Origin: Clostridia bacterium
GTDB taxonomy: Bacteria; Bacillota_A; Clostridia; Christensenellales; Aristaeellaceae
DNA length: 56,335 nt
Assembly (NCBI GenBank): GCA_017399225.1
Contig: JAFQEB010000091.1
Span: 1 to 56,335 of the forward strand
Reading direction: 5' to 3'
The notes beneath the pieces are model-generated. The model saw only the letters and a list, made by a program, of their open reading frames with translations, was not told the DNA's origin and did not search any database. The position numbers and the translations under genes are program-made. Of this stretch, positions 1 to 9,538 are shown piece by piece; within the stretch, counting starts at the first letter, position 1, and the number at the start of each line of letters is the position of its first letter.

Positions 1-30
1 AGAGTCAGTCCCGTTACACTAAAACGAAAC

Positions 31-50
31 CTGGCGTTGATCAACGCCAG
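31..50. terminator. 20-bp perfect palindrome near the left edge
   Basis: CTGGCGTTGATCAACGCCAG is its own reverse complement. On the minus strand it is followed by TTTCGTTTT, so it could terminate minus-strand transcription; on the plus strand it has an A-rich 5' flank but no T-run after it. It most likely belongs to a gene outside the window. The rest of 1-285 holds the promoter listed next and a 9-bp tandem repeat (ATATCCGGC twice, 170-187); I see no convincing gene there. Confidence 0.4.
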
Positions 51-125
51 GCCTCGTAAGGTGCTCAATTTCCAGTCACCTCAATTCCTTTGGGATCTTG
101 AACTTTATAATGTGTTGCACTTGGT

Positions 126-154
126 TTGACAAATCACTATGGCACCGCTTTAAT
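126..154 (+). promoter_or_regulatory. sigma-A-type promoter of the rhomboid-like/AI-2E unit
   Basis: TTGACA at 126-131, a 17-bp spacer, then TTTAAT at 149-154. The first gene downstream begins at 286, so the leader would be about 125 nt. Confidence 0.6.
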
Positions 155-285
155 CTTTCCTTGGGGAGGATATCCGGCATATCCGGCGAATAGTAAATTT
201 GTTTATTATTTGCGCATGGTAGTACGCTTCCGCACGCGCACCCTGCACTCCGCATCCCGATCCTGAACAAAGGAGGAACCGAATC

Positions 286-963
286 ATGTTTTCACACCTG
301 CTCGACCGACTTGAAGCACGCGTTGGCCGACACAAGGGGATCCGCAATCTGATGACCATGATCGTGATCGGCACTGCGATCGTATTTCTTGCCGACTATA
401 TCCTGCCGTCTATTGCAAACGGCGCGACCCTCTCCGGCTATCTGCGTTTCGACAGAGGCCGCATCATGCACGGCGAGATCTGGCGGCTCTTGTCATTTAT
501 CTTCGTCCCGATGGAAGGGCATGTACTGCTTCTGCTCGTCAGCCTCTGCTTTTACTGGCTTGTTGGGAGCCAGCTGCAGAACGAATGGGGCACCTTCCGC
601 TTTACACTCTTCTATGCTGCAGGAATTCTGGGCTCAGTCGTGTCCGGCTTCATCACCGGTTATGCCACCTCTTATTATCTGAACATGTCTCTGATTCTTG
701 CAATGGCGATCATCCGCCCCAATATGCTTCTGCGGGTCAACGGCCTGTTTGAGGTGCGGATCAAATGGCTGGCACTCTTTTCGCTTGTGATGCTGATCCT
801 GCCGCTCCTGCAAAGCAGAGGCTGGCAGCAGCCCGTTGCACTGATCGCAGCGCTGATCAACGTGCTCCTCTTCTTCATGGACGGGCTTGTTAAGCAGTTC
901 AAAGAAGCCTACCGCCGCTATATGTGGAAGAAGAACTGGCGAAACGGCAGCTGGAAACGCTGA
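286..963 (+). CDS. rhomboid-like polytopic membrane protein, probably not a protease
   Basis: A 225-residue protein with about six hydrophobic segments (roughly 23-42, 67-90, 100-125, 130-148, 158-175, 180-198) and a basic C-terminus. The order WRLLSFIF, then GSQLQNEWG, then a small-residue helix matches the rhomboid fold, in which a Trp-Arg loop and an LExxWG-like turn precede the catalytic helix. The serine-protease motif GxSG is not visible: the matching segment reads YYLNMSLILAMA, and no His follows in a later helix. By sequence it therefore looks like a rhomboid pseudoprotease. The ATG at 286 follows AAAGGAGG. The AI-2E gene lies 45 bp downstream on the same strand and is probably co-transcribed. 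The substrate or partner is unknown. Confidence 0.7.
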   Translation: MFSHLLDRLEARVGRHKGIRNLMTMIVIGTAIVFLADYILPSIANGATLSGYLRFDRGRIMHGEIWRLLSFIFVPMEGHVLLLLVSLCFYWLVGSQLQNEWGTFRFTLFYAAGILGSVVSGFITGYATSYYLNMSLILAMAIIRPNMLLRVNGLFEVRIKWLALFSLVMLILPLLQSRGWQQPVALIAALINVLLFFMDGLVKQFKEAYRRYMWKKNWRNGSWKR

Positions 964-1008
964 TATCCAGCCCACCGCAACTCACTGACCAAAGGAGCGT
1001 CACTCAAT

Positions 1009-2310
1009 ATGAAACTCAACTGGAAAACGTGCCTGATCGTATGCGTTTCTGTCTTTTTGCTTTACCTGGCCATTCATTATTGGGATGGCATCAGCGCCTT
1101 TGCTGGCGTGCTTGTTTCCGCTGCCTCCACCCTCGTCACAGGCGCAGTTATCGCTTACATCGTCAATATCCTGATGAGCTTTTATGAGCGCAAGATTGCA
1201 CCGAAAAGCAAAAACAAGCTCTGGCTCAAGACCCGCCGACCGCTTTGTATGCTGCTTGCCTTTCTGACAGTCGTCATCGCACTGGTGCTCCTTGTTCGTC
1301 TGATCGTTCCGCAGCTGATCGAATGTTTCGACAAGTTGGTAGCCGCCCTTGTGGATGCTGCGCCGCGTGTATACGGCTGGCTGGATGAGAAGCTGAATAT
1401 CAGCCAGTATATCCAGGAGCAGCAGCCCAACTTTGCCCTGCCCGATAACGCCTCTGCCTGGCGTGCGCTGCTGGAAAAGTATGCAAGCGTGTTCGTCTCC
1501 GGGGTAGGGGGCGTGATGAATGTCGCCGTCTCCTTTACGACCTCGCTGTTCGGCATGATCGTGACGCTTTTCATGAGCCTGATCTTTGCCTGCAACATCC
1601 TGAGCAGCAAAGAAAAGCTGGCTTCGCAGTTCTCCAGGCTATTCACGCGCATCCTTGGCCAGCGCTGGATGAAAAAGCTGCTGCATGTGATCAAGGTACT
1701 GGACAGCTGCTTCCACTCCTACATTGTCGGACAGCTGATCGAGGCCGTCATTCTGGGCACGCTCTGCGCCCTTGGCATGTGGATCCTGCAGCTGCCGTAT
1801 CCTGTCATGATCGGCGCGCTGATCGGCGTAATGGCGCTGATCCCCATTGCAGGCGCATATATCGGTGCGGCAATCGGCGCGATCATGATCTTCTCCGTCG
1901 ATCCCATAAAGGCCCTCATTTTCCTCGTGTTCCTCGTTGTGCTGCAGCAGATCGAGGGGAATCTCATCTATCCGCGCACCGTCGGCTCCACGCTTCATCT
2001 TCCAGGTATCTGGGTGCTCGCAGCCATCACCGTGGGCGGCGCCATCATGGGCATTGCCGGTATGCTGCTCTTTGTACCGCTGACCGCCGCCATCTACCGC
2101 CTGCTTGGCGAATGGGCGAACCGTCAGGATAAGCCATCCCTGGTGGAGGTCATCGCAGCCATGGATGATGACTGCACCTCGTCTGCACCTGTGACTGTGC
2201 CTGTACTCAGTACCCAGGAACCAGCAGTGCCACAGGAAACCGCAGCGCCCGTCCCTGTCAGAACCGCTCCGCCCGCAAAGGGAAAGCAATCTGGCCGCAG
2301 ACGTAAATAA
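1009..2310 (+). CDS. AI-2E family transporter (permease, YtvI/PerM-like)
   Basis: A 433-residue integral membrane protein of the AI-2E transporter (UPF0118) family. Two N-terminal helices (about 7-50), a helix near 75-95, a soluble stretch near 100-150, and a C-terminal helix bundle that contains the family-typical segment LQQIEGNLIYPRTVGSTLHL followed by PGIWVLAAITVGG. The family includes exporters of small molecules and Na+/H+ antiporters, so the cargo cannot be told from sequence. The last 45 residues are Pro/Ala/Thr-rich and end in a basic run (KGKQSGRRRK), an unusual soluble tail, probably cytoplasmic. An AAAGGAG site precedes the ATG. A hairpin terminator follows the stop codon. Confidence 0.88.
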   Translation: MKLNWKTCLIVCVSVFLLYLAIHYWDGISAFAGVLVSAASTLVTGAVIAYIVNILMSFYERKIAPKSKNKLWLKTRRPLCMLLAFLTVVIALVLLVRLIVPQLIECFDKLVAALVDAAPRVYGWLDEKLNISQYIQEQQPNFALPDNASAWRALLEKYASVFVSGVGGVMNVAVSFTTSLFGMIVTLFMSLIFACNILSSKEKLASQFSRLFTRILGQRWMKKLLHVIKVLDSCFHSYIVGQLIEAVILGTLCALGMWILQLPYPVMIGALIGVMALIPIAGAYIGAAIGAIMIFSVDPIKALIFLVFLVVLQQIEGNLIYPRTVGSTLHLPGIWVLAAITVGGAIMGIAGMLLFVPLTAAIYRLLGEWANRQDKPSLVEVIAAMDDDCTSSAPVTVPVLSTQEPAVPQETAAPVPVRTAPPAKGKQSGRRRK

Positions 2311-2317
2311 TTGCCGA

Positions 2318-2350
2318 AAGCAGGTTGGTTTTACCGACCTGCTTTTCCTT
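2318..2350 (+). terminator. rho-independent terminator after the AI-2E gene
   Basis: Arms AAAGCAGGT (2318-2326) and ACCTGCTTT (2337-2345), followed by TTCCTTT. Confidence 0.75.
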
Positions 2351-2359
2351 TGCAGCAGC

Positions 2360-2388
2360 TTGACTTATCCTGCCGCAAACCATATAAT
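2360..2388 (+). promoter_or_regulatory. promoter of the secreted transglutaminase-like gene
   Basis: TTGACT at 2360-2365, a 17-bp spacer, TATAAT at 2383-2388, about 60 nt upstream of the ATG at 2448. It lies directly after the preceding terminator. Confidence 0.75.
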
Positions 2389-2447
2389 GGATATAAGCAT
2401 TCCATACCGGCGCCCATACAAGACGCCCGTGAAAGGAGCCTGGCCAT

Positions 2448-4580
2448 ATGTTCGTCAGAAAACTGCTCTCTGCTTTTCTTGCATTTCTGCTCCTGGTTTC
2501 CGTGCTTACCGTTGCCGGCGCGGAGGACTTTGTCCAGATCCCTGAGGATCAGTGGATCAGCCCCGAAGAAATGAACGACGCCTCGCAAACGCTGTATTAC
2601 AAGGGCGGCGTCGTTTCGCGCGGCTACCTGAAGGGGGCAAATGCCGCCGCACAGGGGCCGCTCCTTGAAATGGCCTATGTGACCAGCGTCACGCCCTATA
2701 TCCTTCTTAACACCGCGACCCATTGGGACGTCACCATCAGCGGCGGCACTCCGCCCTATACCTGCAAGGCCAAGGTCGCTTATCAGGGCGACCTTTCGCT
2801 GGATCCCTTTGGAGACCCGTGGTCTGTCCGTGACCAATTCACCCTTTCGGATACCTCCTTTGACTACACGTTCAAAAAGGCAGGCCGTTACTTCTGGGAA
2901 TTTAAAGTGGTCGACAATGCCGGACAGTGCATCACCTTCCAGACCCGCATCTATGAAACCTATACGCCTGCTGACGAAATCAACGAGAATACGGTAGCAG
3001 GCAAGGTGAACAGCATCATCGCCTCTGAGATCGATGATTCCATGAGCGACTATGCCCGCGCCCTGGCCCTGCACGACTGGCTGATCTACAATGCGGATTA
3101 CTCTTACGCCCATTCCGACGCAGCCGGCGTACTGCTCCACGGCGGCGGCGTCTGCGACAGCTATGCCCGCGCATACCTCATGCTGTGCACGGCTGCCGGC
3201 CTTGAGTGCATGTATGTCAGCGGTACGGCCGGTCAAGAGCCTGATCCCGACGACTGGGGCAATCATGGCTGGAACCTGGTCAAGCTGAACGGCACCTGGT
3301 ATCATGTCGACTGCACCTGGGATGATCCCGTCCCGGGTGGCTATGAGAATCACAAATACTTCTGTGTGGATGACGAAACCATCTCCGCCGATCACCGCTG
3401 GAACAGGCCTGATGATGTTTTCGATGATCACGGAATGCTCGTGCCTGACGCAGAGGGCGGCTCCTATGAAGGAACCGAGACAGAACTTGGCGACTATGAC
3501 TTCACCTTCACATCGATGGCTGAGTATGATCAGAAGCTGGAAGAGATGATCGCCGCAGGGGAGTATCGCAAGCAGATCGTGGGCAAGTACATCGGCAGCG
3601 AAGAGACAAGTGACGTGTGGACGCTTTTCACCCAATGGCGTAGCGAAAAGCACGTTGACCTTGTTGCCCGGAAGCTGGTAACCGGCAGCGGCTGCTCCTG
3701 CTATGGCCCCCTCTTTACCCTCAACCTGTCCTGGGCTTCTCCCGTCTCCTATCTGCGGATCGTCGAAACGGAAGCCCGCATCGAGATCGGCGAGGAATAT
3801 ACCCTGTATTCCGAGCTTGCTTCCCCCAATGAGGACGTATACACCTGGTCCAGCAGCGATACCTCCGTTGCCACCGTCAAGGGCTGCTACGCTGCTGACT
3901 CGGGCCCCTATGCCGTCATAACGGGCTGCGCCCAGGGCACAGCAACCGTCACTGCAACTTCTCCCGACGGCATTACGGATAGCCTGACCGTTTATGTCCT
4001 GCCCGCCTATGTGCCCGATTTCTCCCTGACCCTTACCGAGCAGGCTGACGGCAGCATCCTTCTTGACTGGAACAGCATCCCTGGCGCAACAGGATACCAG
4101 GTCATGCGCACCTGCGGCGGCAGCACATCCTGCATTGCAGAGGTCGATCAGAGTACTGCCGTGCTCACCCCTGCCCAGCTGCCCGGCAATGTTGTGCAGG
4201 AGGTTTACGTCCTCGCGCTTCGCGTCATTGACGATCAGCAGCTTGTATCCTACCAGAGCGGGAAGCTCAGCTACGGTACGCTGACGCTCAGCTTTTCCTC
4301 CAGGCTGCCTGGTTCCATCCAGACGATCGCCGACTCGGCCTTTGCAGGCGACAGCGCGCTTACTTCTCTCTACATTCCCGACGGCGCCAAGTCCATTGGC
4401 TCCTCCGCCTTCAGGGGCTGCAGCTCCATGACGGCAGTCCGCCTCCCTGCAAGCATGAGCAGCATTGCCGCTGATGCGTTTGCGAATTCCGGCCTTCAGT
4501 ATGCACAGCTTGTTGAAGGCAGCTATGCCGATACTTGGTTCGCATCCCATATGCCGGATATCACGATCGTTTACGAGTAA
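2448..4580 (+). CDS. secreted transglutaminase-core protein with Ig-like, FnIII-like and leucine-rich repeat modules
   Basis: A 710-residue exported protein. A signal peptide occupies about residues 1-26, ending AGAE. The transglutaminase core spans about 185-300 with a complete triad: Cys236 in GGGVCDSYA, His273 in NHGWNLV, Asp288 in HVDCTWDDP. In this family the core acts as a cysteine protease or protein crosslinker. Residues about 430-505 resemble a bacterial Ig-like group 2 domain (TWSSSDTSVATVKG, then GTATVTATSPDG). A fibronectin III-like segment follows (LDWNSIPGATGYQVMR), then two or three BspA-type leucine-rich repeats near 610-700. There is no LPXTG motif or other wall anchor, so it is probably released or held non-covalently. 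The ATG follows AAAGGAG. The SGNH esterase gene begins 11 bp downstream. The substrate is unknown. Confidence 0.85.
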   Translation: MFVRKLLSAFLAFLLLVSVLTVAGAEDFVQIPEDQWISPEEMNDASQTLYYKGGVVSRGYLKGANAAAQGPLLEMAYVTSVTPYILLNTATHWDVTISGGTPPYTCKAKVAYQGDLSLDPFGDPWSVRDQFTLSDTSFDYTFKKAGRYFWEFKVVDNAGQCITFQTRIYETYTPADEINENTVAGKVNSIIASEIDDSMSDYARALALHDWLIYNADYSYAHSDAAGVLLHGGGVCDSYARAYLMLCTAAGLECMYVSGTAGQEPDPDDWGNHGWNLVKLNGTWYHVDCTWDDPVPGGYENHKYFCVDDETISADHRWNRPDDVFDDHGMLVPDAEGGSYEGTETELGDYDFTFTSMAEYDQKLEEMIAAGEYRKQIVGKYIGSEETSDVWTLFTQWRSEKHVDLVARKLVTGSGCSCYGPLFTLNLSWASPVSYLRIVETEARIEIGEEYTLYSELASPNEDVYTWSSSDTSVATVKGCYAADSGPYAVITGCAQGTATVTATSPDGITDSLTVYVLPAYVPDFSLTLTEQADGSILLDWNSIPGATGYQVMRTCGGSTSCIAEVDQSTAVLTPAQLPGNVVQEVYVLALRVIDDQQLVSYQSGKLSYGTLTLSFSSRLPGSIQTIADSAFAGDSALTSLYIPDGAKSIGSSAFRGCSSMTAVRLPASMSSIAADAFANSGLQYAQLVEGSYADTWFASHMPDITIVYE

Positions 4581-4591
4581 GGAAGTATCCC

Positions 4592-6031
4592 ATGAAAAAG
4601 CTTATCATTCTCCTGTCAGTATTCCTGTCGCTGTACGCCTTTGCCATGGCGGAGGACGCCTCCATGATCGAGGTCGTACTCTTTGACGGCGAGGCAACGG
4701 TCGAAGGTAACTGGCAGCTTGCTGCAAGCGTCAACACCACCAATGCCAACGGCAGCTTCGATCCATCCATGATCACGGATGACGGTTATTTTACCGTTGA
4801 ATACACGGGCTCCAACAAAGCCGTCTACCTGGCGTTTTCCGAGTGGCAGAGCGGAACCTGGGCTTCAGTCAACGTCCCCTCCGCCTGCACTGCTGAAGGA
4901 AAGCTGTACACAGCGACTTTCACCTTCAATCAATGCTACATCCAGTATGGCGACAGGGATTTTTCAGCCGTTGATCAGATCTGCGTCGGTACCACGACCA
5001 CCGCAGGCAGCACGACCATCCGCCGGATCGTATGGCATGGTCGTCCTCTTCAGGATGATCTTGGCGCAACGGAAACGCTGTTCCGTGGCGCAGCCACGTC
5101 CAATTCTCTCAACGCCAGCCTCGCGTATATGTTCACCCAGCACGTTGGCGGCAGCTTTGACGCAGCCCAGATCAACGAAGGCTCCCGCTTCTACGTTGAA
5201 TATACCGGGCCCCGGCAGGGCGTCTACCTTGCCTTCTCCAGCCACTCGGGCGCAACCCAGTGGAGCCGTATCAACGCAGATGAGATCGTTGAGCTGGAAA
5301 ACGGCCGCTGCGCTGCCTGGTTCAATTATGACAATTTTGCCCGGGTATGGGGAAAGAATTTCGCAAGGCTCGACCAGCTGACCGTCTACTCCGCAACGGC
5401 CAAAGAGGTCACGCTGCATCGCATCGCATACTTTGCAGGGGAGGGCGCGCCTGTGGACGCCAGCGACGGACGCTGGGATCGTCCCGATACCGGCATTGCT
5501 TTCATCGGTGACAGCATCTGCCAGAACGCGCTGCTGATGTACGGCGACTGGAACAGCATCCTTGGCCGCAGCGATTGTGTGAACTTTGGCATCGGCGCCC
5601 AGACCACCGTTGAGTGCCGTGCGCGCATTGATGAGCTCGCCTGCCGGGATTACAGGATGATCGTTTTCGTCTGCGGCATCAACGACATTGGCCGCGGCTA
5701 TACCAAGGAGGAGATCGTCGCCAACTTCGACGCGATGATCGGCGCAGTACGGGAAAAGAATCCCGACTGTGAGTTCCTTCTGGTCAGCGTGCTGCCCACC
5801 ACCGAGGCGTTCTATGCTGGTCAACAGGGGAAGATCAACCTGTTGAATATGGCATATAAGCGCTACGCCAGCAAAACGTCCGGCGTTACCTTTGTCAACA
5901 CATATTCCGCCTTCACTGCCAAGACCGGAGAATACGCATATCCCGAGCTGCTCAGCGACGGCCTGCACCCCAACCGCGAGGGTTATGCCGTTATCGCCGA
6001 CATCCTGAAGCCTTATCTGCCCACAGAATGA
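4592..6031 (+). CDS. secreted SGNH/GDSL-family esterase with duplicated N-terminal module
   Basis: A 479-residue protein with a signal peptide of about 17-19 residues (cleavage after AMA). Two related beta-rich modules cover about 20-160 and 165-290; both contain the pattern GSFD, then FxVEYTG, then VYLAFS, so they look like an internal duplication of a carbohydrate-binding-like domain. The catalytic SGNH domain follows: block I FIGDSI with the nucleophile at about Ser308, GIND for block III, and DGLHPN supplying Asp and His. The family hydrolyses acyl esters, often acetyl groups on polysaccharides; the actual substrate is inferred only. The ATG at 4592 starts a proper signal peptide, whereas an upstream in-frame ATG (4535) would add 19 residues inside the previous gene. 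It is co-transcribed with the transglutaminase-like gene. Confidence 0.85.
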   Translation: MKKLIILLSVFLSLYAFAMAEDASMIEVVLFDGEATVEGNWQLAASVNTTNANGSFDPSMITDDGYFTVEYTGSNKAVYLAFSEWQSGTWASVNVPSACTAEGKLYTATFTFNQCYIQYGDRDFSAVDQICVGTTTTAGSTTIRRIVWHGRPLQDDLGATETLFRGAATSNSLNASLAYMFTQHVGGSFDAAQINEGSRFYVEYTGPRQGVYLAFSSHSGATQWSRINADEIVELENGRCAAWFNYDNFARVWGKNFARLDQLTVYSATAKEVTLHRIAYFAGEGAPVDASDGRWDRPDTGIAFIGDSICQNALLMYGDWNSILGRSDCVNFGIGAQTTVECRARIDELACRDYRMIVFVCGINDIGRGYTKEEIVANFDAMIGAVREKNPDCEFLLVSVLPTTEAFYAGQQGKINLLNMAYKRYASKTSGVTFVNTYSAFTAKTGEYAYPELLSDGLHPNREGYAVIADILKPYLPTE

Positions 6032-6039
6032 CACAAGCA

Positions 6040-6088
6040 AACGGAACGCACGAAAGCCAGTCCTTCGTGCGTTCCGTTCTGTATTTTT
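6040..6088 (+). terminator. strong terminator after the SGNH esterase gene
   Basis: A 15-bp perfect stem (6040-6054 with 6064-6078, arm AACGGAACGCACGAA), a 9-nt loop, then CTGTATTTTT. Confidence 0.88.
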
Positions 6089-6144
6089 GCCTGCAAACAA
6101 CTGTATCAATCCTGGTCATCCTGTAAATTCTTCATATAATGCCG

Positions 6145-6247
6145 TTGATTTTTCAATTAATATGTGGTAGGATTGTAAATCGCAGACTGAGTCTGTTTTC
6201 CTTAAAGACTTTTTCAAACCTCATTCATGTGGTAATAATTGCCACAT
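6145..6247 (+). promoter_or_regulatory. dprA leader: weak promoter and two inverted repeats
   Basis: A possible promoter is TTGATT (6145-6150), 17 bp, TAGGAT (6168-6173). Downstream are CAGAC-TGA-GTCTG followed by TTTTCC (6183-6199), and ATGTGG...CCACAT (6227-6247), which ends just before the AGGAGGTG ribosome site. ATGTGGTA also occurs at 6162-6169. The arrangement could be an attenuator or operator, but the promoter match is mediocre. Confidence 0.35.
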
Positions 6248-6268
6248 CGAATTCAGGAGGTGATTCTC

Positions 6269-7378
6269 ATGCGCTATACGCGGGAGGATGGCTGCCGTGC
6301 TTGGCTGACCTACAGCCTGCTGCGGCCCGAGGTTCTCAGCAGCCTTTTGAAGGAATTCGGCTCTGCAGAAGCGATATATGACCGCTTCATGCGTCATGGA
6401 AGCCGTTTTCTGAAGGAAAAAGGTATCAGCAGCAGCGCCGCAGCAACGCTCCGCGAGCAAGCTGAGCCGACGAAAATGCACGAGATGATGGTCGTCATGC
6501 AGCGGCTGAACATCGGGATTCTCAGCGAGCAGGATCAATCCTATCCGGATGACCTGCGCAACATTCCTTCACCGCCGGCGCTGCTGTTTTACCGCGGTAA
6601 TCCGGACTGCCTGATGGGGAAGTGCGTGACAATCGTCGGCTCCCGTACGGCGTCGCCGCAGGGGATAGAAGTAACGCGTAAAATCAGCCGCGAGCTGAGC
6701 CAGGCAGGCGTTACCATTGTGAGCGGAATGGCGATGGGCATAGACGCCGCCGCGCATGAAGGCTGCCTGGAGGGCGGAAGCCCGACGGCCGCCGTTCTCA
6801 GCTGCGGTATGAATGTGGATTATCCCTTGGAGAACATCAGCCTGCGCGAGCGTATCGTGGATAACGGCGGCGTGCTGCTTTCGGAATATCCGCTGGATAT
6901 GCACGCAAGCAAGTTCGTCTTTGCAGGGCGCAACAGGATCCTCTCCGGTCTCAGCCGGGCGGTATTGATGATGGAATCCCGCATACGATCCGGCAGTATG
7001 CTGACCGTTCAGCACGCCCTTGATCAGGGCCGTGACGTATACGCCTACCCCGGTATGCCTGGAACAGAGTGGGCCGAGGGCGCGCATCAGCTTCTGCGGG
7101 AGGGCGCACTGTATTTTACCAGCGCACAGGATATCCTGGAGGATATGGATTGGGAATACACTTCACAGCAAACAGCCGACACGCAAAGCAATGCTTTACC
7201 GCCACTGAGCGATGAGCAGCGCAGGCTTTATACCCTCCTCAGCCAGGGTGAAATGTCCTTTGACGAGCTGGCAGCTTCATCCGGCCTGCCCATCCCGACG
7301 CTATCGGTATCCCTGACCATGCTGCAGATGATGGGTCTGGTCAAGGCCATGCCTGGCAAAACATATCGCAGAACCTGA
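6269..7378 (+). CDS. dprA: DNA-processing protein DprA
   Basis: A 369-residue cytoplasmic protein. In transformation DprA binds incoming single-stranded DNA, protects it and loads RecA. The N-terminal SAM-like helical part (about 1-75) is followed by the Rossmann-like DprA core: TIVGSRTASPQG, then IVSGMAMGIDAAAHEG, AAVLSCGMNVDYP, and FAGRNRILSGLSR. A C-terminal winged-helix segment lies near 310-365 (LSQGEMSFDELAASSGL). The start at 6269 is chosen because AGGAGGTG lies 6 bp upstream; a longer in-frame form would start at 6239. topA follows after a 27-bp gap, the conserved Firmicutes order. No other competence genes are in the window. Confidence 0.95.
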   Translation: MRYTREDGCRAWLTYSLLRPEVLSSLLKEFGSAEAIYDRFMRHGSRFLKEKGISSSAAATLREQAEPTKMHEMMVVMQRLNIGILSEQDQSYPDDLRNIPSPPALLFYRGNPDCLMGKCVTIVGSRTASPQGIEVTRKISRELSQAGVTIVSGMAMGIDAAAHEGCLEGGSPTAAVLSCGMNVDYPLENISLRERIVDNGGVLLSEYPLDMHASKFVFAGRNRILSGLSRAVLMMESRIRSGSMLTVQHALDQGRDVYAYPGMPGTEWAEGAHQLLREGALYFTSAQDILEDMDWEYTSQQTADTQSNALPPLSDEQRRLYTLLSQGEMSFDELAASSGLPIPTLSVSLTMLQMMGLVKAMPGKTYRRT

Positions 7379-7405
7379 TATTCATCTAATTTGGAGGCAT
7401 TTATT

Positions 7406-9538
7406 ATGGCATCAAGCAAGCAAAAACTGATCATTGTCGAGTCGCCCGCAAAGGCGCGCACCATCAGCAAGTTCCTCGGCAAGGGCTACAAGGTGGAGGC
7501 CTCTCAGGGGCATGTGCGCGATCTGCCCAAGAGCCAGATCGGCGTCGATCCCGACAACGACTTTGAGCTGAAATACATCACGATCCGCGGCCGCGGCGAC
7601 ATCCTGACCCGTATCAGAAAGGAAGCCCGAAATGCTTCCCAAATCTACCTCGCAACCGACCCGGACCGCGAAGGCGAAGCGATTTCCTGGCATCTGACGC
7701 AGATCCTCGGCATGGAAACGGACAAGCCCTGCCGCATTGAATTCCATGAGGTCACCAAGAAGGCCATCCAGGCAGCGCTGAAGAACCCACGCAAGCTTGA
7801 TATGGGGCGTGTTGACGCACAGCAGGCCCGCCGTGTGCTGGATCGTCTGGTCGGCTACAAGATCAGCCCGCTGCTGTGGGCCAAGGTCAAGAAGGGCCTT
7901 TCCGCAGGTCGCGTGCAGTCTGTGGCGACCCGCATGGTCGTCATGCGCGAGCAGGATATCGAAGCTTTCATTCCCGAGGAATACTGGGACGTGGGCGTCA
8001 AGATGCAGGCTGTGATGGCACGCGGGCGCAAGATCAATTTTCTTGCCCGGCTGACTTCTATTGACGGCGTCAAGGCCGCTATCAACAACGCCGAGGAGGC
8101 CCAGAAGGCAGTCGATCGCATCAATCAGGCGCACTTTGCCGTTACCTGCGTAAAGCTTGGCGAAAAGCGCAAGCTCCCGGCGGCGCCCTTCACGACCTCC
8201 AGCCTTCAGCAGGAAGCCAGCCGCAAGCTTGGTTTTACGACCGCTAAGACGATGCAGGTCGTCCAGCAGCTCTACGAAGGCATCGATCTGGAAGGCGAGG
8301 GGACGCAGGGTATCGTGACCTACATCCGTACCGACAGCGTACGCGTCAGCGACGAGGCGCTGGCGTCTATCCGTGCGTACATCCCTGAGCGTTTTGGCGA
8401 AGAATACCTGCCTGAGAACCCCAACGAATACAAGGGGCGCAAAAATGCCCAGGACGCCCACGAGGCGATCCGCCCCACTGACATTCATCGCACGCCGGAG
8501 AAGATCAAAGCTTCTCTGACCAAGGAGCAGTATAATCTTTACCGCCTGATCTACAACCGTTTCATTGCCAGCCAGATGATGCCTGCACTCTATGACACCA
8601 TGACCATGGATATCGCAGGAAACGGCGTCGGTCTGCGCTTCTACGGCGAGCACAAGCGTTTTGCCGGTTTCACCTCCGTGTACGAGGAGGGGACTGACGA
8701 CGATGTCGCTGCGGCTGAAACCACACTGCCGCAGCTCAAGGAAGGCGACGCCGTGTCCGTTGCCGACGTCATCAGCGAGCAGCATTTTACCCAGCCGCCG
8801 AGCCGCTACACGGAAGCCTCTCTCGTTCGCGCCCTGGAGGAAAAGGGGATTGGCCGCCCCTCCACCTATGCGCCCACGATCACGACCATCATCGCCCGCG
8901 GATATGTGAGCCGTGAGAAGAAGCGCCTTTATCCCACCGAGCTCGGGCGCATGGTAACGGCCATGATGGAAGAATACTTTGAGGATATCGTCGATACCGA
9001 ATTTACCGCGGAGCTTGAAGACAAGCTTGACGCAGTAGAGGAAGGGGACACCAACTGGAAGCAGATCATCCGCGAATTCTATCCCGATTTCAAAAAGGCC
9101 CTGGACGTCGCCGAGCAGCAGATCGAAAAGGTGGAGATCAAGGACGAGCCTTCGGATGTGCCCTGCGATAAGTGCGGCGCCATGATGGTCTACAAGATGG
9201 GCCGCTTCGGCCGCTTCCTCGCATGTCCGAATTTCCCGGATTGCCGCAACACCAAGCCGATCCTCAATTATATTGAGGCTGCCTGTCCCTCCTGTGGCGC
9301 CCGACTGATGGAAAAGACCAGCAAGAAGAACCGTAAGTTCTACGGCTGTGAGAATTATCCGACCTGTGAATTCGTCTCCTGGGAGAAGCCCGTGACGGCA
9401 ACCTGCCCCCAGTGCGGAGGCTACATGGTCGAGAAGCGCGGCCGGAAGGGCGAGCTTCTGCATCTGTGCGCCAATGAAACCTGCCGCTGCCGCGTGGAAG
9501 TGCAGCCGGCAGACAGCACGGAGGAAAATGATGACTGA
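7406..9538 (+). CDS. topA: DNA topoisomerase I (type IA)
   Basis: A 710-residue enzyme that relaxes negative supercoils by single-strand passage. The Toprim domain starts at the N-terminus ([20 protein letters not shown]) with the acidic motif [14 protein letters not shown]. The catalytic Tyr lies in [11 protein letters not shown]. The C-terminus carries three Cys4 zinc-ribbon modules (CDKCGAMMV...[16 protein letters not shown]...[16 protein letters not shown]...CANETC), as in clostridial TopA. The ATG at 7406 is preceded by TTGGAGG; an upstream in-frame TTG is part of that ribosome site. The stop codon overlaps the start of trmFO (ATGATGACTGA), so the two genes are translationally coupled. 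Confidence 0.97.
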   Translation: MASSKQKLIIVESPAKARTISKFLGKGYKVEASQGHVRDLPKSQIGVDPDNDFELKYITIRGRGDILTRIRKEARNASQIYLATDPDREGEAISWHLTQILGMETDKPCRIEFHEVTKKAIQAALKNPRKLDMGRVDAQQARRVLDRLVGYKISPLLWAKVKKGLSAGRVQSVATRMVVMREQDIEAFIPEEYWDVGVKMQAVMARGRKINFLARLTSIDGVKAAINNAEEAQKAVDRINQAHFAVTCVKLGEKRKLPAAPFTTSSLQQEASRKLGFTTAKTMQVVQQLYEGIDLEGEGTQGIVTYIRTDSVRVSDEALASIRAYIPERFGEEYLPENPNEYKGRKNAQDAHEAIRPTDIHRTPEKIKASLTKEQYNLYRLIYNRFIASQMMPALYDTMTMDIAGNGVGLRFYGEHKRFAGFTSVYEEGTDDDVAAAETTLPQLKEGDAVSVADVISEQHFTQPPSRYTEASLVRALEEKGIGRPSTYAPTITTIIARGYVSREKKRLYPTELGRMVTAMMEEYFEDIVDTEFTAELEDKLDAVEEGDTNWKQIIREFYPDFKKALDVAEQQIEKVEIKDEPSDVPCDKCGAMMVYKMGRFGRFLACPNFPDCRNTKPILNYIEAACPSCGARLMEKTSKKNRKFYGCENYPTCEFVSWEKPVTATCPQCGGYMVEKRGRKGELLHLCANETCRCRVEVQPADSTEENDD

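Noticed and set aside
76..270. Short minus-strand frame of 64 codons near the left edge
   Set aside because: No ribosome site, no recognisable features, and it covers the promoter and leader of the rhomboid-like gene.
2331..4550. A 739-codon open frame on the minus strand opposite the transglutaminase-like gene
   Set aside because: It has no ribosome site or domain, and the plus-strand product has a signal peptide and a complete catalytic triad.
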